Below, in pieces: positions 24,211 to 34,372 of a DNA stretch of 64,000 nucleotides. Origin of the DNA: Gammaproteobacteria bacterium. Lineage in GTDB: Bacteria; Pseudomonadota; Gammaproteobacteria; HTCC5015. A model generated the notes under the pieces. The model saw only the letters and a program-made list of their open reading frames with translations. It was not told where the DNA came from and did not search any database. Each line of letters begins with the position of its first letter. The first letter of the stretch is position 1. The DNA is taken from the NCBI GenBank assembly GCA_028284675.1, contig JANQRI010000011.1, positions 62,001 to 126,000 on the forward strand, read 5' to 3'. A program made the position numbers and the translations under genes.

Positions 24211-26016
24211 ATGTCCAAAGCCGATATTATTTCGCTTGAAGAAGCTACAACGCTCTCCGCCCTGTTTCGCGAGCGGGTATCGCGATCAGCAGGTTTAATC
24301 GCATATCAGCACTACGATACAGCCGGACAGCGGTGGGTGGAAACAACATGGGGGGATATGGCCAACGAGGTTGGCAGATGGCAGCAGGTGATGCTCAAAG
24401 CCGGACTAAGTAAAGGGGACCGGGTCGGTGTTATGCTGCGAAATAGCCGTGAATGGATACTGTTTGACCAGTCTGCGCTGGGCTTGGGCTTAGTCACCGT
24501 GCCACTGTATGTTGAAGACCGTCCGGAGAATGCCGCGTATATAATTGCTGATGCGGGCGTTAAGTTATTGATCGTTGAAGGCCGAGATCAGTGGCAAAAT
24601 TTACTGGCTGCCAGTGACGGGCTTCCTGGCGTTAATCATATCTTGAGTATCAACCCAATCGAGGCGGAAGACCAACCGGGCGACTCAAGGCTCAGCAATC
24701 TAAATGACTGGCTGTTTGGAGTGGAAGGCGAGCTACAGACGGTCGAAGTTGATAAGGATGAGTTGGCCAGTATTGTGTATACATCCGGTACCACCGGCTA
24801 CCCCAAAGGGGTCATGCTTTCACATTGGAATATTCTGACAAATGCCTGGGATTCGGCGCATATGGTTGACCTTCATGCGAATGAGGTTTTTTTGTCTTTT
24901 TTGCCGTTGTCTCATACGCTGGAACGTACCATTGGCTATTATGTTCCGGTTATGGTGGCAGGTATCGTTGCATTTAGCCGGTCGATTGCATTATTGCCTG
25001 AAGATCTGCTGCATGTGCGTCCGACGGTATTGCTCTCGGTGCCGCGGATATATGAACGTGTGTATGGGCGTATAGTTGAATCGTTACCGAGCCAGCCGCT
25101 TTTTAAGCGTGCCATGTTTTCTCTTGCGTATAAAGTCGGGTGGCGCCGTTTTCAATATGAGCAAAAGGAAAGCGGTTGGACGCCATTGCTATTGCTGTGG
25201 CCCATTATGTATAAACTGGTTGGCAGTAAAATTATGGCCAGGCTGGGAGGTAGAGTGAGGATTGCAATCTGTGGCGGTGCGCCGTTGCAGCCGGATATAA
25301 ACCGTTTATTTACCAGTATGGGGCTGACTTTGTTACAGGGCTATGGTTTAACCGAGGCAAGCCCGGTTATCAGTGTCAATCAGCCGGTGGGTAACAAGCC
25401 CGGTAGCATCGGCAGGCCATTGCCGAGTGTGCAGGTGCGCATTTCTGAAGAAGGCGAAATTCAAACTAAAAGTGCGTGTGTGATGTTGGGGTATTGGAAT
25501 AACCCCGAAGCTACCCAGGCAGCTTTTACCGAAGATGGTTGGTTGAAAACCGGTGATGTGGCAACAATGGATGAAGATGGGTTTTTGTATATTACCGGCC
25601 GTATCAAAGAAATTATTGTGATGAGCAACGGCGAAAAGCTGCCGCCTTCAGATATGGAATTGGCGATTGCACTGGACCCTCTGATCGAGCAGGTCATGGT
25701 GATTGGTGAAAGCAGGCCATGTTTAAGTGTGATAGCGGTTTTAAACCGTAGTGTGTGGGGGGAAATAGCCCAGGAGTACGGAGTTAACCCGGATGACTCG
25801 GCAACATTGATGCGTGCTGATGTTGTGAATCGTGTGCTGGAGCGAATAGCGGGTATGCTGAAACAATTCCCTGGCTATGCACAAGTGAAGCTTGCGTATT
25901 TGACCCTGGAGCCATGGACTGTGGAAAATGGTTTGCTTACGCCGACTTTAAAACTAAAACGTACCAGTTTGCTGGAAAAATATCAGGCTGAGATCGAAGC
26001 GATGTATCGGAGCTAG
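24211..26016 (+). CDS. Long-chain fatty acid-CoA ligase (AMP-binding, FadD15/FAA type)
   Basis: 601-residue member of the ANL superfamily: activates an acyl chain with ATP and loads it on CoA. The core motif is YTSGTTGYPKGVMLSH (about 189-204), followed by LPLSHTLERTIGYY, GYGLTEASPVISVN, the hinge-region GWLKTGDVATMDEDG and GRIKEIIVMSNGEKLPP. The type is that of FadD15 and eukaryotic long-chain ligases, not enteric FadD. It may be membrane-associated through a central hydrophobic stretch (LLLLWPIMYKLVG). It stands alone, converging with the large GGDEF-EAL gene. Chain-length preference is unknown. Confidence 0.9.
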   Translation: MSKADIISLEEATTLSALFRERVSRSAGLIAYQHYDTAGQRWVETTWGDMANEVGRWQQVMLKAGLSKGDRVGVMLRNSREWILFDQSALGLGLVTVPLYVEDRPENAAYIIADAGVKLLIVEGRDQWQNLLAASDGLPGVNHILSINPIEAEDQPGDSRLSNLNDWLFGVEGELQTVEVDKDELASIVYTSGTTGYPKGVMLSHWNILTNAWDSAHMVDLHANEVFLSFLPLSHTLERTIGYYVPVMVAGIVAFSRSIALLPEDLLHVRPTVLLSVPRIYERVYGRIVESLPSQPLFKRAMFSLAYKVGWRRFQYEQKESGWTPLLLLWPIMYKLVGSKIMARLGGRVRIAICGGAPLQPDINRLFTSMGLTLLQGYGLTEASPVISVNQPVGNKPGSIGRPLPSVQVRISEEGEIQTKSACVMLGYWNNPEATQAAFTEDGWLKTGDVATMDEDGFLYITGRIKEIIVMSNGEKLPPSDMELAIALDPLIEQVMVIGESRPCLSVIAVLNRSVWGEIAQEYGVNPDDSATLMRADVVNRVLERIAGMLKQFPGYAQVKLAYLTLEPWTVENGLLTPTLKLKRTSLLEKYQAEIEAMYRS

Positions 26017-26043
26017 AGGGTGCTGATACTTTTATTATGTATC

Positions 26044-29000
26044 TTAAGATAGTTCTGGAGGGTTTATTATGAACTTTTCAGTTTCTTCTTTTGTCAGCGG
26101 CTTTGAGATGTAATAGCCTTGTGCATAGTGACACCCCATTCGACCCAGAATCTGGAATTGCCCCTGAGTTTCCACGCCTTCGGCGATCACCTCCATATTT
26201 AAATCATGCGCGAGATCGATGATCGCCCGGGTAATATTCAGGCTGGTTGAATCAACGATCATGGATTGAACAAAGCCACGATCAATTTTCAACATATCAA
26301 CCGGTAATTTGGTCAGTCTGCTTAAGGACGAGTAGCCCACACCAAAGTCGTCAATACTGATTTTTACGCCAAGCTTGTTCAGCACTTTAAAAATTTCAGC
26401 GGAACGGCTGGTGTTGCTCATTAGAACGCCTTCAGTCAGCTCCAGTCTGAGTGCATCGTTCGGTAGCTGGTTGTCTTTTAGCACATTGCCTATTTCAGCA
26501 AGAATAGCCATCGTATTGAAATGCACAGCAGACAAGTTTACATTTACCCTGATTGACTCGGCGGCAGTGTATTTTTCACGCCAGTCTTTCAGTTGCCTGG
26601 TTGCTTCGTTTAAAACCAGGTAATCAATTTCACGGATGATACTCATTTCTTCAGCAAGCGGAACAAAATCATCCGGCTCCAAAAAGCCTTTTTGGGGGTG
26701 GCACCAGCGTACCAGTGCTTCCATGCCCACCATGCGTTTCTCACTGATTGAATAAATGGGTTGATAGTAAACTACGAGTTCGTTGTTTTTTAATGCATTG
26801 CGGAGATCGGTTTCCAATCTAAGCACATGCACCATATCTTCATGCATGCGCGCATCAAAAACAGTGTACTTGGCTTTGCCGGATTGCTTGGCACTGTACA
26901 TTGCGATGTCGGCATCCCGCAGCATGTCCTGAGGGTTATTATAGCCGCGGGTGCTTAGAACGATACCGATGCTTGCACTCGTGAAGGTTTCATGTTGATC
27001 CAGTAATATGGGTCTCGACAAGGTTTGTTGAATTCGGTCGGCGATTGTTGTTGCCTCGCGTTCATCGGTTACGCCATCCAGCAGTATTGCGAACTCGTCA
27101 CCGCCGAAGCGGGCGATATAATCTCCGGGGCGCAGGCAGTTTTTCAGAAGTTGTGCGACTGTTTCGAGAAACTTGTCTCCATAGGCATGGCCCAGGCTGT
27201 CATTAATATATTTAAACCGATCCAGGTCCAGAAACAGCACCGCAAAAGAGTAGTCATCGCGTCTTGTGGTGCGTTCAGTTGCGTGTGTCAGCAGTTTGTT
27301 GAAAAAATTCCGGTTCGGTAGACCGGTAAGGTAATCTTGAAAAGCATCTTTGCGGAGCTGGTTTTCTATCAGGCGATACTGGGTTAAATCGATTGCATAA
27401 AGTTGCACCCGTTGAAGGTCGTTTTGCAGGTAATAATTCCACTGAATATTAAAGTTTTTGATTGTATGTTCAGTGGACGTGGTTTGGTTTTCATTGCTTA
27501 GTGTCTCTTTGATAAGTTCTGTATGGTTCTCTGGTAACAGCACTTCGACGTTCTTAAGCCCAAGTCTTTCCTGCATTCTGGTGCATGCCGGATTGCTAAA
27601 CAAAATACGGCCGTCTAAATCTGCAGTCATCACCATGTTGGGGTTTTCAAGAGAGATACGTGCCAATTGCCGGTTTTCGGCTTCCATTGACTGCCGCTCC
27701 ATTTCCACCCCCACTCTGGCGGCGAAGATTTTCAAGACCTGGCGTTCGCGAATGTTGATATCCAGGCGTCTCGTACTCATGACTGCAATATGGCCCAATA
27801 CATTTTTGTCGTTATCCAATATTGGGATTGCAAGATAGCCTTCAATCTTATTATTTTTGAGCCATTTGTTTTCAGGGAAAGCTTTGTAAACACCGTTAGG
27901 GAAGTGAATGATGTCATCCTGCATATTGGCAGTAAAAGCATCTCCCTTTTGGCGATACTCAAATGGTGATAGAAATTCTGTTTTATGTAGAGCGTTGCGT
28001 ACGTTATAGCGGTTATCTCCGGCTGCCTCTGCGATTAAACAAAAATCGGCTTCGAAAATACCAGCCAGGTGTTTCAGCAGTGAGCGAAAGTAGTCTTCTC
28101 CTGCTTTTCCCGCAGTTCCTTCAAGCACAGTCTGGAGTGCGCTTTCGTTTTGCCTGCGCTCCAAAGCCGTTGCGATTGTGCCAGCAGCGATGCGCAGTGC
28201 ATCAATCTCAGCAGAGGACCATTCGCGTTGCTGTTCACAAACATCAAACCCCAGAAATCCCCACCATTTGTTTTCCACCGATACAGGCACGATGGCAGTG
28301 GATTTGACATTCAATTTCTTGAAGTATGCACGTTCAGATTTAGCGAAGTCCTCAATCTGGCCGACAATCACGCCGCCGTGGCTCAGAATCTCTTCAAAGC
28401 GCGTCAGCCCTGACCTTGTTAAAGAGAGCATTTTATAAGCGGGTTTATTGATACTCGGTTCGATACCAGTGTTCACCCACTCGAAACTCAGACTCGCAAG
28501 CTGGTCGCCTGCCAAATCGGTATGGTTAATAAATAAATAGGCGCGGCTCACATTAGCCGCATGCCCAAGCTCCTGTAATGCTTTGTTCATTGCGTTTTGC
28601 CAGTTCGGAGCTTCGATCAATGCCTGTGTGGCTTTGGACATGGCCGATAAAATCTTGTCACGGCTGCGCAATTCTTTTGCGGTTTTGACGATAACGCTAA
28701 TATCATCATCATGTGACGGGCCTTTTGACGTAAATAAAGTATTTTCGACTTCTTTGTCGAGTTGCTGGGTTTGTTCGACCAGAACGTCCCGGGTACTGCG
28801 AAGTTGAAATTCGTGTGACTGTTGATTTGAAAGCACGCCCAGCATAGTCGCTATTGATTGCACAAAATGCATATTATCATCGCTGAAAGCATGGGCTTGA
28901 TTGCTGTACACAGCAAGCATACCGAGGATCCGGTCACCTGATTTTAAAGGGGCGCAAATACCGGATAGAGCTTTTTGCTTGCGTAAATGAGTTGATGGCT

Positions 29001-30153
29001 TGAAACGCTTTTCACGGCGCAGGTCGTCGGATATAAATGCGGATTTTATATTAAGCAAATATGAAACTTCGTTATTTTTATCCATGGGCAAATGCAGATC
29101 GGCAGTTGCTTCCGGCTCCAGACCGGTTGCTGTCTCCAGAGTTGCCCGCCCGGCATTTTCATTGAAAAGGAATATCTCACAAAACCATGCGCTGAGATTT
29201 TGTGTGATAAGTAATGTGGTTTCTTTGTAAAGTTGCTGGGGTGCGGTTGCGGCAAGCTCGCCGATTTTGGTAATTGCCGCCTGCTGGTTGCTGAAAGTTT
29301 TTAATGTATGTTTGAGCTGTTCACGCTCGGTAACATCGCGTGTATATCCGTTTACCGCAATCACCCGGCTTTTCTGCTTATCCCATTTGGGCTGCCCCAC
29401 GCTTTCCAACCAGATTGTTTGGTTTTTTTTGGTTTTAACCCGGTAGGTGACAGAACCGGATTTGTTTGCCATTAACGTGGCAATAAACTGCTTGATTGAG
29501 GGTAGATCCTCTTCGCTAACAAAGGATATCCAGCCGCCTTTCCGGTTAACTTCGGCTTTTGAGTATCCGGTGACAGTGTGAAAAGAGTCCGATATCCAAT
29601 CGGTTTGCAGCCGGCCGCTATGGTGCACGCTTGTGTAGTAGCTGTATGTATCCTGAAATTGCCCGGTATCTGTCAAATCAGGCTGGCGGGACTGTGATTG
29701 GTTTAGGAGCGCATATCGTAATGCCAGGCTCATAAGTTTATGGAGTCTGGCTGAATCCAGCTCTTCGACCACAAAAGTGTATAAGCTTTGTATCGTTTTT
29801 GCCTGCTCGAGTTTATCCGAATCGACGGAATGTGCAAATGTGATCAACGGTGGGGCGGTTTCGCTGTGGCCAAGCTTCACCAAGCGGGTAAAACTGCGCT
29901 TGGTTATTAGCTGATGGTCACAAATAACCAGATCATATTCTTGTGACGGCAGTGAATTGACAAGTTCTTCGACTGTTCTTGGGTTGGTCAGCTCAATTTT
30001 GGCTTGTTTGAACAGTTTTATCGGTTTTGATAGCTCAATATTATCGATTCGTCCTTTCACTGCCAGCAGCAGCTTGAGGCGGGGCTGGCTGGTCACAGTT
30101 TTGGCGGGCTTCATGGGTTGCCGGCGAGGAGTCGTCGAAGCGGGTTGCTGCAT
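26044..30153 (-). CDS. Multi-sensor GGDEF-EAL protein
   Basis: A 1369-residue cytoplasmic protein for c-di-GMP turnover. Domains in order: a receiver-like fold without a clear phospho-acceptor pocket (about 25-150, DLVICDHQL), a PAS domain (about 165-275, with WISDSFHTVTGYS), three GAF-like regions (about 290-430, 500-665, 675-820), a second short PAS (about 830-940), GGDEF with intact RFGGDEFAIL (about 1013-1022), and EAL with GMEALVRW (about 1141) and IDDFGVGYSSL. Both catalytic signatures are intact, so cyclase, phosphodiesterase or both are possible. There is no membrane segment. It is a single gene, with no ribosome-binding site visible before the chosen ATG. Confidence 0.9.
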   Translation of the reverse strand: MQQPASTTPRRQPMKPAKTVTSQPRLKLLLAVKGRIDNIELSKPIKLFKQAKIELTNPRTVEELVNSLPSQEYDLVICDHQLITKRSFTRLVKLGHSETAPPLITFAHSVDSDKLEQAKTIQSLYTFVVEELDSARLHKLMSLALRYALLNQSQSRQPDLTDTGQFQDTYSYYTSVHHSGRLQTDWISDSFHTVTGYSKAEVNRKGGWISFVSEEDLPSIKQFIATLMANKSGSVTYRVKTKKNQTIWLESVGQPKWDKQKSRVIAVNGYTRDVTEREQLKHTLKTFSNQQAAITKIGELAATAPQQLYKETTLLITQNLSAWFCEIFLFNENAGRATLETATGLEPEATADLHLPMDKNNEVSYLLNIKSAFISDDLRREKRFKPSTHLRKQKALSGICAPLKSGDRILGMLAVYSNQAHAFSDDNMHFVQSIATMLGVLSNQQSHEFQLRSTRDVLVEQTQQLDKEVENTLFTSKGPSHDDDISVIVKTAKELRSRDKILSAMSKATQALIEAPNWQNAMNKALQELGHAANVSRAYLFINHTDLAGDQLASLSFEWVNTGIEPSINKPAYKMLSLTRSGLTRFEEILSHGGVIVGQIEDFAKSERAYFKKLNVKSTAIVPVSVENKWWGFLGFDVCEQQREWSSAEIDALRIAAGTIATALERRQNESALQTVLEGTAGKAGEDYFRSLLKHLAGIFEADFCLIAEAAGDNRYNVRNALHKTEFLSPFEYRQKGDAFTANMQDDIIHFPNGVYKAFPENKWLKNNKIEGYLAIPILDNDKNVLGHIAVMSTRRLDINIRERQVLKIFAARVGVEMERQSMEAENRQLARISLENPNMVMTADLDGRILFSNPACTRMQERLGLKNVEVLLPENHTELIKETLSNENQTTSTEHTIKNFNIQWNYYLQNDLQRVQLYAIDLTQYRLIENQLRKDAFQDYLTGLPNRNFFNKLLTHATERTTRRDDYSFAVLFLDLDRFKYINDSLGHAYGDKFLETVAQLLKNCLRPGDYIARFGGDEFAILLDGVTDEREATTIADRIQQTLSRPILLDQHETFTSASIGIVLSTRGYNNPQDMLRDADIAMYSAKQSGKAKYTVFDARMHEDMVHVLRLETDLRNALKNNELVVYYQPIYSISEKRMVGMEALVRWCHPQKGFLEPDDFVPLAEEMSIIREIDYLVLNEATRQLKDWREKYTAAESIRVNVNLSAVHFNTMAILAEIGNVLKDNQLPNDALRLELTEGVLMSNTSRSAEIFKVLNKLGVKISIDDFGVGYSSLSRLTKLPVDMLKIDRGFVQSMIVDSTSLNITRAIIDLAHDLNMEVIAEGVETQGQFQILGRMGCHYAQGYYISKPLTKEETEKFIINPPELS

Positions 30154-30323
30154 ATTATGATAAGTGCTTGTTCAACAAACGGTTAATTGGGTTTGTGCAG
30201 AGCAGGTTGTGGCCAGGGAAATAACACCATGGGAATGACGCATTCTGTGAAAAGTGCAGTAAGGTTGTGTGCCTGGCTTCACTATTATTGTGCTCCTCTG
30301 CCATTTTTTGCTAATACCCTAGC

Positions 30324-31493
30324 TTAATCTTTGCGTAAATTATCGTCCACAGCGATCGGTGTCGGATATCGTGACCCGATATAGTAGGAGGATACTGCGA
30401 AAGTGATCAATGTTGTTATTTGGATCAAGTAGGCGGCCTGTCCGGAAATTAATCCGGCATTCAGGGCCATTATCGCGATTAACAACGAAAATTCACTGAT
30501 GTGCCCAAGCCGGGCTCCGGTCTGAGCGGCAAAGCTTCTGTTTTCACCCTGTCTTTGCAGAAGTACCCGGAAAGTCAGCGGTTTTAAAATCAGCATCGTA
30601 CAGGCGATGGCACCGGCCGGCAGAATCAGTATACCGAGCTGGCTGATATCGAAGCTGGCCCCCAGCGAGAAAAAAAACATAACCAGAAAGAAGTCCCTTA
30701 ACGGTTTCAGGCTTTCGGTAATAAATCGGGCTATGGGGCTAATAGCCAGGCTGACGCCGCCGATAAAAGCGCCGATTTCGTAGCTGAGCCCTAATATATG
30801 TGCCAATTCTGAAACGGCCAGACACCAGCCGATAGTCACCAGAAAAATATATTCCTGGATACGGTCAAAACGGGCCAACAAGGCCTGCAGGCAGTAACGT
30901 GACACCAGAAAACATCCGCCGGCCAGTGCCGGAAGCGCGATCAGGGTTTTGCTCAAATGCCACCAGGAAAAGTCTGCGGATGCTGCGCTCTGTATTCCGA
31001 GCAGCGCAATAATGGCGATAATATCCTGCAGCAATAAAATGCTGACAATGATTTCGCCCATATGCTGATGGTGCAGCGCAGTGGTGGGTAGCAATTTGAG
31101 CCCGATAATGGTGCTCGAAAACATCATACTGATACCAATGATCACTGCTTCTGTCGCGGTGAATCCGAATAACAGGCTTAATCCGGTGCCGCTGATAAAA
31201 AATACAGTAGAGCTTATTAGGGTGACAACTGTTGTCTGTTGAAAGAAGCGGGCGAGATCCTGAGGTTCAAGGTTCATGCCCAATAAAAATAACAGGAAAA
31301 TAATACCGACATGAGAAATTTGGGAGATCAACTCCAGATCGTCGACCAATTGTAACCCCCAGGGCCCGGCCAGGATGCCCACCAGAATATAAGCGAGCAA
31401 CATCGACTGGCGTGCAAAAAGTGCCAGGGTTGCCAGACATGCGGCCCCGAAAAAAATTAAAAAAATTGAATAAACGATTGTTTGCTGGGTCAT
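30324..31493 (-). CDS. Cation:proton antiporter, CPA2 family (KefB/NapA type)
   Basis: Inner-membrane exchanger of Na+ or K+ for H+, about 389 residues and roughly 12 helices from ATG 31493 (MTQQTIVYSIFLIFFG). Typical features: LVGILAGPWGLQLV, FLLFLLGMNLEPQDL, MMFSSTIIGLKLLP, LLLQDIIAIIALL and GAFIGGVSLA. It has no C-terminal RCK/TrkA domain, unlike full KefB or KefC. An ATG at 31532 with GAGGG just before it has a better ribosome-binding site and would add 13 residues; the protein start is therefore not settled. Ion choice cannot be read from sequence. Confidence 0.85.
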   Translation of the reverse strand: MTQQTIVYSIFLIFFGAACLATLALFARQSMLLAYILVGILAGPWGLQLVDDLELISQISHVGIIFLLFLLGMNLEPQDLARFFQQTTVVTLISSTVFFISGTGLSLLFGFTATEAVIIGISMMFSSTIIGLKLLPTTALHHQHMGEIIVSILLLQDIIAIIALLGIQSAASADFSWWHLSKTLIALPALAGGCFLVSRYCLQALLARFDRIQEYIFLVTIGWCLAVSELAHILGLSYEIGAFIGGVSLAISPIARFITESLKPLRDFFLVMFFFSLGASFDISQLGILILPAGAIACTMLILKPLTFRVLLQRQGENRSFAAQTGARLGHISEFSLLIAIMALNAGLISGQAAYLIQITTLITFAVSSYYIGSRYPTPIAVDDNLRKD

Positions 31494-31645
31494 AAATTGC
31501 CGTCGCTCGTTCTCCCGGTATGCTGTTACCATATACCCTCGCGGGCGGTTATATGGCAGCAATCGCTTTAGTATACGGTATTAAAATATGGAAATTCTGT
31601 TTTATTCAGAGCTTCCAATAACAACACGGATTATTGAGTCAGTTT

Positions 31646-34294
31646 ATGCAGCAAAATGAAGCGCCCAAGGCAGTATATTTAAAGGATTATGCAGTTCCGG
31701 CATTTTTAATCGATGCGGTTGAACTGGAATTTGATCTGGAGCCCGAAAATACCCGGGTTACAAGCACTATGCAGGTGCGCCGTAACCCGGCGGCCGGGTC
31801 GGATTCCCGATGGCTGGTGTTGAATGGCGAACAGTTGCGACTGGTGAGTATTGAGCTGGACGGCCGGCCGGTTTCGACCGAGCGGTACAGCGTTGATCAA
31901 AGCAGCCTGCGTATAGACTCATTGCCGGATAGTTTTACTTTGCGCACCGAGGTATTGATTAATCCGGCGGCAAATACCACTCTGGAAGGGCTGTATGTTT
32001 CCAGCGGAAATTTTTGCACACAATGTGAGGCCGAAGGGTTTCGGAAAATAAGCTATTACCCTGACCGGCCGGATGTGATGGCGCGGTTCAGCACGCTGAT
32101 TCGCGCGGATCGCAATGCTTATCCGGTGTTGCTGTCCAATGGGAATCGTGTGGAGGCAGGCGTATTGGATGACGGCCGTCACTTTGTCCGCTGGGAAGAT
32201 CCATTTCCGAAGCCCTGCTATTTGTTTGCACTGGTCGCAGGCCGGTTATCGGTTATAGAGGATAAGTTTATAACCCGTTCAGGGCGTGAGGTTTTACTGC
32301 AGATCTTTGTGCAGCCCCATAATGCCGATAAGTGCGGGCATGCAATGGATTCGTTAAAAAATGCAATGCGTTGGGATGAGCAGACTTTCGGGCTTGAGTA
32401 TGACTTGGATATTTACATGATTGTCGCAGTTGATGACTTCAATATGGGGGCGATGGAAAACAAAGGGCTGAATATATTTAATTCAAAATTTGTGTTGGCC
32501 CGGCCGGATACCGCCACAGATACTGATTATCAGCAAATAGAAGGTGTGATAGGTCATGAGTATTTTCATAACTGGACCGGCAACCGGGTTACATGCCGGG
32601 ATTGGTTTCAGCTGAGCCTGAAAGAGGGTTTGACGGTATTTCGTGATCAGCAGTTTAGCGCAGCCATGAGTACTGCAGCAGTTAAGCGGATAGATGATGT
32701 GCGTATGTTACGTACCGTGCAGTTTGCCGAAGATGCCGGTCCGATGGCGCATCCGGTTCGCCCTGAATCTTTTATTGAAATTAATAACTTCTATACCGTA
32801 ACCGTGTACGAAAAAGGCGCGGAAGTTATCCGCATGCAGCAGACTATTCTCGGTGAAAAGGGATTTCGAGACGGATTAGCGCTGTACTTTGAACGGCATG
32901 ATGGCCAGGCAGTAACAATTGAAGACTTTGTTGCGGCCATGGAAGATGCCAATAACGCGGATTTAAAGCAGTTCCGGCTTTGGTACTCACAGGCCGGTAC
33001 TCCCCGCCTGACCGTGCGCGACAATTATGATGAACACGCCGGGACTTATACCTTAAGTTTTCACCAGCATTGTCCTGATACGCCAGGGCAGGCAGGTAAG
33101 CAGCCGATGCATGTTCCGGTGGCAGTCGGTTTGCTGGCAGCTGATGGTCGCGAGTTGCCGTTATATACCGCCGATGGGCAGCAGGCTCAGGATACACTGG
33201 TATTGCACCTTACTCAGGAAGAACAGGAATTTACATTTTTAAATATTCCCGAACAGCCTGTGCCGTCTTTATTGCGGGGCTTTTCAGCGCCGGTGAAGCT
33301 GGAGTACCCTTATACTGATCAGGCGTTACGCTTGTTAATGGTTCATGATGCGGACAGTTTTGGTCGTTGGGAGGCCGCACAACGGTATGCGCTGAATAAT
33401 CTATTGGAATTGATAGAGACATACCGGGCCAATCAGCCATTACAGGCGGCTCCGGCATTTATAAGTGCGTGTGCCGATTTACTGCACGGTACCGAGCAGC
33501 GTCAGGCACTACTCGCGGAAGCATTGTTGTTGCCCGGTGAGAAATATTTATCCGAGCAGCTTGATACTATAGATGCTGCTGCGGTACATGCCGCTCGTGA
33601 GTTTTTACTCGGAGAAATTGCAAAGGCACTGTATCCACAACTTGAGCGCTGTTATGAGCAGCTGAGCGAAGCCGGGCCTTATCGTACTGACCCCGCGAGT
33701 ATGGGCAGAAGGCGACTTAGAAATTTATGCCTGGCTTATATGGTGCAGACACAGTCTGCCGAGGCGATTATGCGATGTGTGTCGCAGTATCAAAATGCCG
33801 ATAATATGACTGATCGCCTTGTTGCTTTGGGGTTGTTGGTTGGTTTGCCCGGTGAGCATGGTGAAGCGGCATTGCAGGATTTTTATCAGCGCTTTCATCA
33901 GGATACTTTGGTATTGGATAAATGGTTCAGCATTCAGGCGACATCCAAACGCAGCAATACCCTTGAAAGGGTCAGGGCTCTGAGTGAGCATGAAGCGTTT
34001 TCAATGAAAAATCCAAATAAGGTCAGAGCATTATGGGGGGCGTTCTGTATGTCCAATCCGGTACGGTTTCATGATTCTGCCGGCGAGGGATATGTTTTTT
34101 TGGCCGATTGTGTGTTGCGTATGGACACACTTAATCCACAAATTGCGTCGAGGCTGGCCGGCGGTTTTGCGCAATGCAGCCGTTTGGTTGAGCCTAATCG
34201 AAGTTTAATGCAGGGGCAGCTTGAGCGCATTCTCAATACCCCGGGTTTGTCCCGGGATACTTATGAAATAGTATCGAAAAGTTTAAAAAATTAA
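31646..34294 (+). CDS. pepN: Aminopeptidase N (M1 family, PepN type)
   Basis: Broad-specificity cytosolic zinc aminopeptidase, 882 residues from ATG 31646. It follows E. coli PepN closely along its length. It has the substrate-binding GAMEN (about 268-272), the zinc motif HEYFHNW (304-310) with the third ligand Glu in SLKEGLTVFRD, the catalytic Tyr in NNFYTVTVYEKGAE, and the DUF3458 C-terminal helical domain. A TTG at 31634 is in frame. The ATG aligns better with the family's short N-terminus. A small hairpin (ACTGTC/GACAGT) follows the stop. Confidence 0.96.
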   Translation: MQQNEAPKAVYLKDYAVPAFLIDAVELEFDLEPENTRVTSTMQVRRNPAAGSDSRWLVLNGEQLRLVSIELDGRPVSTERYSVDQSSLRIDSLPDSFTLRTEVLINPAANTTLEGLYVSSGNFCTQCEAEGFRKISYYPDRPDVMARFSTLIRADRNAYPVLLSNGNRVEAGVLDDGRHFVRWEDPFPKPCYLFALVAGRLSVIEDKFITRSGREVLLQIFVQPHNADKCGHAMDSLKNAMRWDEQTFGLEYDLDIYMIVAVDDFNMGAMENKGLNIFNSKFVLARPDTATDTDYQQIEGVIGHEYFHNWTGNRVTCRDWFQLSLKEGLTVFRDQQFSAAMSTAAVKRIDDVRMLRTVQFAEDAGPMAHPVRPESFIEINNFYTVTVYEKGAEVIRMQQTILGEKGFRDGLALYFERHDGQAVTIEDFVAAMEDANNADLKQFRLWYSQAGTPRLTVRDNYDEHAGTYTLSFHQHCPDTPGQAGKQPMHVPVAVGLLAADGRELPLYTADGQQAQDTLVLHLTQEEQEFTFLNIPEQPVPSLLRGFSAPVKLEYPYTDQALRLLMVHDADSFGRWEAAQRYALNNLLELIETYRANQPLQAAPAFISACADLLHGTEQRQALLAEALLLPGEKYLSEQLDTIDAAAVHAAREFLLGEIAKALYPQLERCYEQLSEAGPYRTDPASMGRRRLRNLCLAYMVQTQSAEAIMRCVSQYQNADNMTDRLVALGLLVGLPGEHGEAALQDFYQRFHQDTLVLDKWFSIQATSKRSNTLERVRALSEHEAFSMKNPNKVRALWGAFCMSNPVRFHDSAGEGYVFLADCVLRMDTLNPQIASRLAGGFAQCSRLVEPNRSLMQGQLERILNTPGLSRDTYEIVSKSLKN

Positions 34295-34372
34295 CTGTCG
34301 CAATAAGACAGTCAGCATATAAAAAAACAATTGGGTGTAATGTGATCTGGTTCAGTAACTGTCAAAAGAGCA

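Noticed and set aside
23994..24239. 81-residue frame overlapping the acyl-CoA ligase start
   Set aside because: It is Cys- and Leu-rich with no ribosome-binding site, and it overlaps a well-supported gene in another frame.
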